Shown piece after piece: positions 6,593 through 10,906 of a stretch of DNA of 10,906 nucleotides. Within the stretch, counting starts at the first letter, position 1. Each line of letters opens with the position of its first letter. Source of the DNA: Immundisolibacter sp. (GTDB lineage: Bacteria; Pseudomonadota; Gammaproteobacteria; Immundisolibacterales; Immundisolibacteraceae); the NCBI RefSeq assembly GCF_041601295.1, contig NZ_JBFIII010000098.1:1-10906 (forward strand). Reading direction: 5' to 3'. The notes beneath the pieces were generated by a model, which was not told the DNA's origin, did no database searches, and worked only from the letters and a program-made list of their open reading frames with translations. The position numbers were made by a program, and so were the translations under genes.

Positions 6593-6704
6593 GACACGTA
6601 TCGCGCTGCAACGACAGCGGGCGCTGCGGCGCCTACCCACAACACGCGGGTTGTTGCTAGGCTCCCGATACAGCGCCGGGCCGCAAAACGGCGGGTGGAT
6701 GACC

Positions 6705-6710
6705 AGGAGG
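6705..6710 (+). promoter_or_regulatory. Ribosome binding site that fixes a GTG start
   Basis: AGGAGG, 7 bases before the GTG at 6718. An ATG at 6713 is out of frame and meets a stop after two codons, so the GTG is the only sensible start for the exported heme-propeller protein. Confidence 0.8.
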
Positions 6711-6717
6711 AGATGCC

Positions 6718-8511
6718 GTGAGTAACAAGTGTTTGCTTGCCTTGGTGCTGGGTACCCTGATCGCGCCGGCAAGCGCCCTGGACATCCAGGGCCGGGTGAG
6801 CGCAGCTGGCCAGCCGCTCGCGGGCGTACTGGTTACCGCCGAAGACCGGGAGAGCGGCGACAACGACAACCCGGCCTCGGTGTCCGCGTTCAGCGACTCC
6901 GCTGGCCGCTTTGTGCTGCCCGGGCTCATCCACGCCCGCGCGGCGCAAGTGACGCTGCGCACGCACAAAATCGGATATCGCCAGGCGGCGCAGGAATGGG
7001 ATGCGGCACAAAGCGGTCAGCCGCTGACGGTGAATCTGCGTCTTGCCGCTGTCGACAACGTGGCCGACCAGGTGCCGGCATCCGCGTGGCTGGCCAGGTT
7101 CCCGCTGGACGAGCGCGGCGCGCGCTTTGTTGCCGGCCAATGCGCCGGCTGCCACCAGTTCCCGAGCCGACAGGTGCAGCGTTTCGCCTCCAGCCTCGCC
7201 AGTCTGGGCGAAGCCGAGAAGCAGGAACGCTGGACCGAGGCCACCCGGCAGGAGAACGAGCGCCTCAAGGAACGTGTCTGGCGCGGCGCGGTGCAGACCA
7301 TGCGCGGGCTGGCACTGCGCTTCTCGGCCGACTCGCCGGTGCGCTGGGGAATCGACGAGAAACACCCCGAATACGCCAAGCTGATGACCGCCGACTTCAG
7401 CCTGTTCAATCAGGAAGAAGAAACCGCCGGCGCGGCCGCCCTGGCGCGGTATCTGGGCAGCGATTTCAGCACCTTCAGTCTGGCCGACTATCCGGCCGCC
7501 GCCACGCCGCTGGCGGCCACCGCCAAGACACGCATCACCGAGTACGCTTTGCATACCGGCGGCTGGACGCGCGAGATCGCCTGGACCCCGGCCGGCGGCC
7601 AGTTGTGGTTGGTGGAGGACGACGCCGACCGCATCGCCAGGCTCGATCCCAAGACCGGCCGCTTGCGCTGGATCGACTTGCCGGGGTCATCGCAGCACCC
7701 GCAGGGACCGCACACCATCAACGCCGATCGCGAGGGCAATATCTGGCTCTCGCTGGAGGAGAGCTACGCGATCGCCAGGCTCGATCCGAAGACCGAGCAA
7801 TGGCGGATATACCCCGGCTTTGGCGAGTTCTCGATTGCGCATGACGCGTGTGTCGACAGCGATCGCTACGTCGCTTTCGACGGTAAGGGTCGCCTGTGGT
7901 TGACCCTGATCGGCCAGAACGAACTGGCGTCGCTGGACCCGGCCACCGGCGACATCCAGCGCTTTCCAATGCCCAAAAAAGAGGGCGAGGCGGCCTTTCA
8001 CGCGGCCCTTTATGGCTGCGTGATGAGCGCCGATCGCAAACAGGTCTGGTTCACCCAGCTGAACGGCATCGTGGGCGGTTTCGACGTCGAAACCGGAAAA
8101 TTACAGACCTCGCTCACGTTCCCGCTCGGGACCATCCCGCACCGAATGGCCATTGACGATGGCGACGTGATCTACGTCGCGCTGTCCGGCGATGGCCAGG
8201 TGCTGGCCTACGACACCCGGGCCGGTAAGGAGCTCGCCCGTCACCCGCTGCCGGACCGCAACGCCTCGCCGTATGCCCTGACCTGGGATCCGCGCCGACG
8301 CGTGGTGTGGGTGGCCGCCTCCAATACTGACGTCATCTACCGCCTGAACCCGGCCGACGGCGCCGTAAGCGTGCTGCCACTGCCCCGTCCGCGGGCCTTT
8401 TTGCGCATGATCGATCTGGATCGTACCAGCGGTGATCTGTGGACCACCTACGCCCACCTGCCGATCAACCGGGGACCCAATTACGCGGTACGGATCGAGG
8501 TGGGGGATTGA
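6718..8511 (+). CDS. Exported heme protein: carboxypeptidase-regulatory-like domain, cytochrome c motif and Vgb-like beta-propeller
   Basis: This is a 597-residue, three-part protein. A signal peptide (1-20, ending APASA) predicts export to the periplasm. A carboxypeptidase-regulatory-like Ig-fold segment follows at about 21-110 (LDIQGRVS; FSDSAGRFVLPG). A c-type cytochrome region at about 131-247 has one heme-binding CAGCH (142-146), a helical insert, and a terminal helix EEETAGAAALARYL; M195 or M223 may be the axial ligand. The rest is a beta-propeller of the SMP-30/Vgb (virginiamycin B lyase-like) type, with repeats such as ADRIARLDPKTGRLRW (303-318), YAIARLDPKTEQWRIY (350-365) and NELASLDPATGDIQRF (401-416). 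The domains imply a periplasmic redox or lyase role, but the substrate is unknown. The GTG start has an excellent ribosome binding site. The transporter gene begins 49 bases downstream, so the two probably form an operon. Confidence 0.88.
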   Translation: MSNKCLLALVLGTLIAPASALDIQGRVSAAGQPLAGVLVTAEDRESGDNDNPASVSAFSDSAGRFVLPGLIHARAAQVTLRTHKIGYRQAAQEWDAAQSGQPLTVNLRLAAVDNVADQVPASAWLARFPLDERGARFVAGQCAGCHQFPSRQVQRFASSLASLGEAEKQERWTEATRQENERLKERVWRGAVQTMRGLALRFSADSPVRWGIDEKHPEYAKLMTADFSLFNQEEETAGAAALARYLGSDFSTFSLADYPAAATPLAATAKTRITEYALHTGGWTREIAWTPAGGQLWLVEDDADRIARLDPKTGRLRWIDLPGSSQHPQGPHTINADREGNIWLSLEESYAIARLDPKTEQWRIYPGFGEFSIAHDACVDSDRYVAFDGKGRLWLTLIGQNELASLDPATGDIQRFPMPKKEGEAAFHAALYGCVMSADRKQVWFTQLNGIVGGFDVETGKLQTSLTFPLGTIPHRMAIDDGDVIYVALSGDGQVLAYDTRAGKELARHPLPDRNASPYALTWDPRRRVVWVAASNTDVIYRLNPADGAVSVLPLPRPRAFLRMIDLDRTSGDLWTTYAHLPINRGPNYAVRIEVGD

Positions 8512-8560
8512 GCGTGGCCGACAAATCGCCCGGCCGCAACCGCCGTCAGGAATAACAACA

Positions 8561-9928
8561 ATGCTGCAACGCCTGGGCGCCGGCCTGTCGCGCCTGTCGG
8601 AACGCTATGTGCCGGATGCCTGGATCATCTGCCTGATCCTGACGCTGATCGTGTTCGGCCTGGCCTGGGCCGGCCCGGGGGCCGATCCGCTCACCTCCGC
8701 CCGTGCCTGGGGCAACGGCGTGTGGACGCTGCTGACGCTGGCCATGCAGTTCACGCTGGCGCTGGTGGCGGCGCATGCCTGCGCCACCGCCACGCCGGTA
8801 TACCGGGCGCTCGACTGGCTGGCCCGGCTGCCCAACCCCGCCAGTCCGCGTCAGGCAGTGCTGCTGGTTGGGTTGTTCTCGCTGCTCACCGGCTGGCTCA
8901 ACTGGGCGCTGTCGCTGGTGGCCTGTGCGCTGTTCGTGCCGTTCGTGCTGCGCCGCAACCCGCTGGCCGATGTACGCGTGGTGCTGGCGGCGGGTTACCT
9001 GGGCCTGGGCACGGTCTGGCACGGCGGCCTGTCCGGCTCGGCGCCGCTGATTCTGGCCACGCCGGGCAATCCATTGCTCGGCACGGACGGCGCGCCGGGC
9101 GTGGTGTCGCGCCTGTATCCGATCACCGAAACGTTGCTGATCCCGTTCAACCTGGTGCTGATCTGTGTCGTCGGCGTGGTGGGGCTGGCGGTGGTCTGCC
9201 TGCTGCACCCAACGCACGGCGCGCGCACCGTGGACCCGGACACCCTGAACGACCTGCTGCCCGAGCCGCCGAGCTTTGCGCCACCGGCAACGCCCGCACA
9301 GCGGCTGGATAATTTCCCCGGCTGGACCTGGTTGGCCGCCGCGCTGCTGGCCTATCCGCTGGGCTACGCCATCGTGACCCAGGGCTTTGGCGCCAGCTGG
9401 ACCATCAACGCCTACAACGCCGTGTTCCTGGCTGCCGCGCTGCTGCTGCACGGCCGGCCAACGGCGTTTCTGGCCGCCTGCCGCAATGGCACGCAAGCGG
9501 CCTGGGGGATCATCCTGCAGTTTCCGTTCTACGGCGGCATCTACGGCGTGCTGCAACACACCGGTCTTGGGCGCTGGCTCGGCGAGTTGTTCGCCGGCCA
9601 CGCCAGCACCGCCAGCTACCCACTGCTGGTGTACCTGTACTCGGCCGCCATGAACCTGTTCGTGCCCTCGGCCGGCTCCAAATGGATCCTTGAAGCGCCG
9701 TTTCTGATCCCGGCCGGCGAGGCGCTCGGCGTGTCGCCGATTACCACGCTGCTGGCCTACTGCTACGGCGATTCCACCACCAACCTGATCCAGCCGTTCT
9801 TCGCCATCCCGCTGCTGGCGGTCATGCGCGTGCGCTTTGCCGACATCCTGGGGTACACCGCCATCGTGGCGGCCGTGTGTTTGGTCATCAACATGGTCGC
9901 AATGTTGTTTATTCCGCGAATGTTGTGA
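8561..9928 (+). CDS. AtoE-family short-chain fatty acid transporter
   Basis: This 455-residue inner-membrane protein of the SCFA transporter family (E. coli AtoE type) is hydrophobic throughout, with about ten or more membrane segments. Family blocks are PDAWIICLILTLIVF near the N-terminus, GLSGSAPLILATPGNPL (156-172), ILQFPFYGGIYG (318-329), and NLFVPSAGSKW (365-375) followed by FLIPA. All align with AtoE positions that I recall. AtoE is linked to uptake of acetoacetate and other short-chain acids; the true substrate here is not shown. The ATG at 8561 is preceded by AGGAA 8 bases upstream; an upstream in-frame ATG at 8432 lies inside the previous gene. It probably shares a transcript with the heme-propeller gene. 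Its last 48 bases and the following DNA are duplicated downstream (10049-10123). Confidence 0.92.
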   Translation: MLQRLGAGLSRLSERYVPDAWIICLILTLIVFGLAWAGPGADPLTSARAWGNGVWTLLTLAMQFTLALVAAHACATATPVYRALDWLARLPNPASPRQAVLLVGLFSLLTGWLNWALSLVACALFVPFVLRRNPLADVRVVLAAGYLGLGTVWHGGLSGSAPLILATPGNPLLGTDGAPGVVSRLYPITETLLIPFNLVLICVVGVVGLAVVCLLHPTHGARTVDPDTLNDLLPEPPSFAPPATPAQRLDNFPGWTWLAAALLAYPLGYAIVTQGFGASWTINAYNAVFLAAALLLHGRPTAFLAACRNGTQAAWGIILQFPFYGGIYGVLQHTGLGRWLGELFAGHASTASYPLLVYLYSAAMNLFVPSAGSKWILEAPFLIPAGEALGVSPITTLLAYCYGDSTTNLIQPFFAIPLLAVMRVRFADILGYTAIVAAVCLVINMVAMLFIPRML

Positions 9929-9955
9929 GGGTGGGAGGCCAGGGGCGAGGCGAGC
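9881..9955 (+). repeat. Direct repeat, copy A (3' end of the transporter gene)
   Basis: The first 53 bases (9881-9933) match 10049-10101 at 47 positions without gaps. Similarity goes on more weakly for about another 20 bases. The copy covers the last codons of the transporter gene, its stop and the first bases after it. Confidence 0.85.
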
Positions 9956-9960
9956 AGGTG

Positions 9961-10042
9961 GTAGCCCGTATGAAGCGCAGCGAAATACGGGAGAAGTCGC
10001 AGTCAGATCGTCCCGGATTCCGCTACGCTTCATCCAGGCTAC
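9961..10042. repeat. Imperfect inverted-repeat intergenic element (REP/MITE-like)
   Basis: Two 32-base arms (9961-9992 and 10011-10042) are inverted copies with about 27 of 32 matching positions, separated by 18 bases. The left arm begins GTAGCCCGTATGAAGCGCAG, and the right arm begins TCCCGGATTCCGCTACGC and ends AGGCTAC. The GTAGCCCGGATGAAGCGCAGCG pattern is one I recall as a common intergenic repeat in gammaproteobacteria, often giving false small proteins starting MKRSGIRE. It encodes no transposase. As RNA it would form a long hairpin that may end or stabilise the transporter transcript. Confidence 0.75.
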
Positions 10043-10048
10043 GGTTTG

Positions 10049-10123
10049 CTGGTCAGCAACATGGTTGCGATGTTGTTTATTCCGCGGATGCTGTGAGGGT
10101 GAGCGGTCACGGGCCAGGCCAGT
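10049..10123 (+). repeat. Direct repeat, copy B (diverged second copy of the transporter gene 3' end)
   Basis: This is the non-coding second copy of 9881-9955, offset by 168 bases, with 6 mismatches in the first 53 bases and more beyond. It keeps the pattern of the C-terminal codons (ATGTTGTTTATTCCGCG and a TGA) but has no gene in front of it. It is a relic of either a tandem gene duplication or a local duplication that now flanks the inverted-repeat element. Confidence 0.8.
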
Positions 10124-10352
10124 TGACCCCCACCACCCGAAAGGAATGGGTCGCGTAATTTCCAACCGTGCGCGGCAGCCCGCCTGGGATGCGCCAAGGC
10201 ACGAAACGCATAGTTCGAAAGGGAAAGCGCCGCGCGATCGGACACAAGGCACCCAACCGGCATCGATGCCCGGGCTCTAACCGTGTTTTTCGGCGCCGCT
10301 TCAGGCGATGATGGGCCTACCCTGAGCGACTTTGGGAAGCCGGAACCCCAGC
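10124..10352. other. Intergenic region before glpD, no gene seen
   Basis: No credible coding region, terminator or strong promoter is visible. TTGACC at 10123-10128 resembles a -35 box but has no -10 at proper spacing. The glpD start has only a weak purine-rich stretch (GGGAAGCCGGAA) ahead of it. The promoter of glpD is presumably here but was not identified. Confidence 0.4.
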
Positions 10353-10906
10353 ATGTCACCGCCTTGTTATGACCTGGTCGTTGTCGGCGGCGGCATCAAC
10401 GGCGTCGGTATTGCCCGCGACGCCGCCGGGCGCGGCTTGTCGGTACTGCTGGTGGAGCGGGACGACCTGGCGGCGCATACCTCCAGCGCCAGCACCAAGC
10501 TGATCCACGGCGGGCTGCGTTACCTCGAGTACGGCGAATTCGGCCTGGTGCGCAAGGCGCTGCAGGAGCGCGAGCTGCTGCTGGAGGCGGCGCCACACAT
10601 CATCTGGCCGCTGCGTTTCGTGATGCCGCATGACGCCGGCCAGCGACCGGCCTGGATGATCCGCGCCGGCCTGTTTCTGTACGACCACCTGGCGCGGCGC
10701 GACCGGTTGCCTGGTTCTGCGGGCGTGGACCTGCGCAGTCATCCGGCCGGCGCGGTTCTGAAGTCTGGCTTACGGCGCGGGTTTATCTATTCCGATGCCT
10801 GGGTGCAGGACGCCCGCCTGGTGGTGCTGAACGCCATGGACGCCCATCTGTGTGGCGCGCGCATCGCCACCCGCACCGCGCTGGTCGCCGCGCGGCGTGG
10901 CCCGGA
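10353..10906 (+). CDS. glpD: Aerobic glycerol-3-phosphate dehydrogenase (N-terminal part)
   Basis: The first 184 residues are present and the gene runs off the right edge. The enzyme is a membrane-associated flavoprotein that oxidises glycerol-3-phosphate to dihydroxyacetone phosphate and passes electrons to quinone. The FAD-binding Rossmann motif is VVGGGINGVG (10-19). TSSASTKLIHGGLRYLEYGE (43-62) is the family's signature, closely matching E. coli GlpD, as do RPAWMIRAGLFLYDHL (98-113) and RGFIYSDAWVQDARLVV (142-158). The ATG is chosen because it starts directly before the FAD domain. It is read on the same strand as the transporter but is separated from it by 424 bases and a hairpin element, so it is probably transcribed on its own. 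There is no obvious link to aromatic catabolism. Confidence 0.95.
   Translation, partial: MSPPCYDLVVVGGGINGVGIARDAAGRGLSVLLVERDDLAAHTSSASTKLIHGGLRYLEYGEFGLVRKALQERELLLEAAPHIIWPLRFVMPHDAGQRPAWMIRAGLFLYDHLARRDRLPGSAGVDLRSHPAGAVLKSGLRRGFIYSDAWVQDARLVVLNAMDAHLCGARIATRTALVAARRGP

Noticed and set aside
6582..6597. TGGCACG on the plus strand in the divergent region, a possible sigma-54 -24 element
   Set aside because: The -12 position reads GACAC and lacks the required GC, so it does not form a sigma-54 promoter.
9877..10158. Small open frames across the intergenic repeat (with MKRSEIRE-like sequence)
   Set aside because: These are translations of the inverted-repeat element and the duplicated gene tail, a common source of false hypothetical proteins.
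8546..10252. A 568-codon open frame on the minus strand, antisense to the transporter gene
   Set aside because: It is rich in Gln, Arg, His and Gly, has no recognisable domain, and covers a clear AtoE-family gene. Long antisense frames are common in GC-rich DNA.

Overview
The window is GC-rich proteobacterial DNA with tightly packed genes. It looks like part of an aromatic-compound (possibly PAH or biphenyl type) catabolic locus from a gammaproteobacterium. Support comes from a two-subunit Rieske ring-hydroxylating dioxygenase, a XylR/DmpR-type sigma-54 activator, a two-module extradiol-type dioxygenase, and an intergenic inverted repeat of a type I recall as common in gammaproteobacteria. 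A PAH degrader of the Immundisolibacter kind would fit, but that lineage is a guess and not something the sequence proves.

Layout. Positions 1-2042 (minus strand) hold a dioxygenase operon read as alpha (687-2042), beta (170-697), then a second, truncated alpha (1-154). Its promoter region (2043-2270) carries a textbook sigma-54 -24/-12 element (2119-2134) and two inverted repeats upstream of it that could be enhancer sites. These repeats overlap a candidate sigma-70 promoter for the divergent activator gene (2271-3944, plus). A small membrane-protein gene of the DUF4282 type follows (4148-4396, plus). Positions 4460-6529 (minus) form a two-gene operon: a VOC/extradiol dioxygenase, then a DUF711 protein. 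From the divergent region 6530-6717 the plus strand reads an exported protein joining a carboxypeptidase-regulatory-like domain, a c-type heme domain and a Vgb/SMP-30-like beta-propeller (6718-8511). It is followed by an AtoE-family short-chain fatty acid transporter (8561-9928).

The 424-base gap after the transporter is the oddest part. It holds a diverged second copy of the transporter gene's 3' end, placed 168 bases downstream of the original. Between the two copies lies an imperfect 32-bp inverted repeat with an 18-base spacer. The window ends inside a glycerol-3-phosphate dehydrogenase gene (glpD, from 10353).

How the genes could work together (inference): the activator senses an aromatic effector and turns on the dioxygenase, which makes a cis-dihydrodiol. 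Downstream enzymes outside the window rearomatise it, and an extradiol enzyme, possibly the one here, opens the ring. The DUF711 protein, the heme-propeller protein and the AtoE-like transporter have no assigned place in such a pathway and are the most useful unknowns. No RNA gene, CRISPR array, transposase or integrase was seen.
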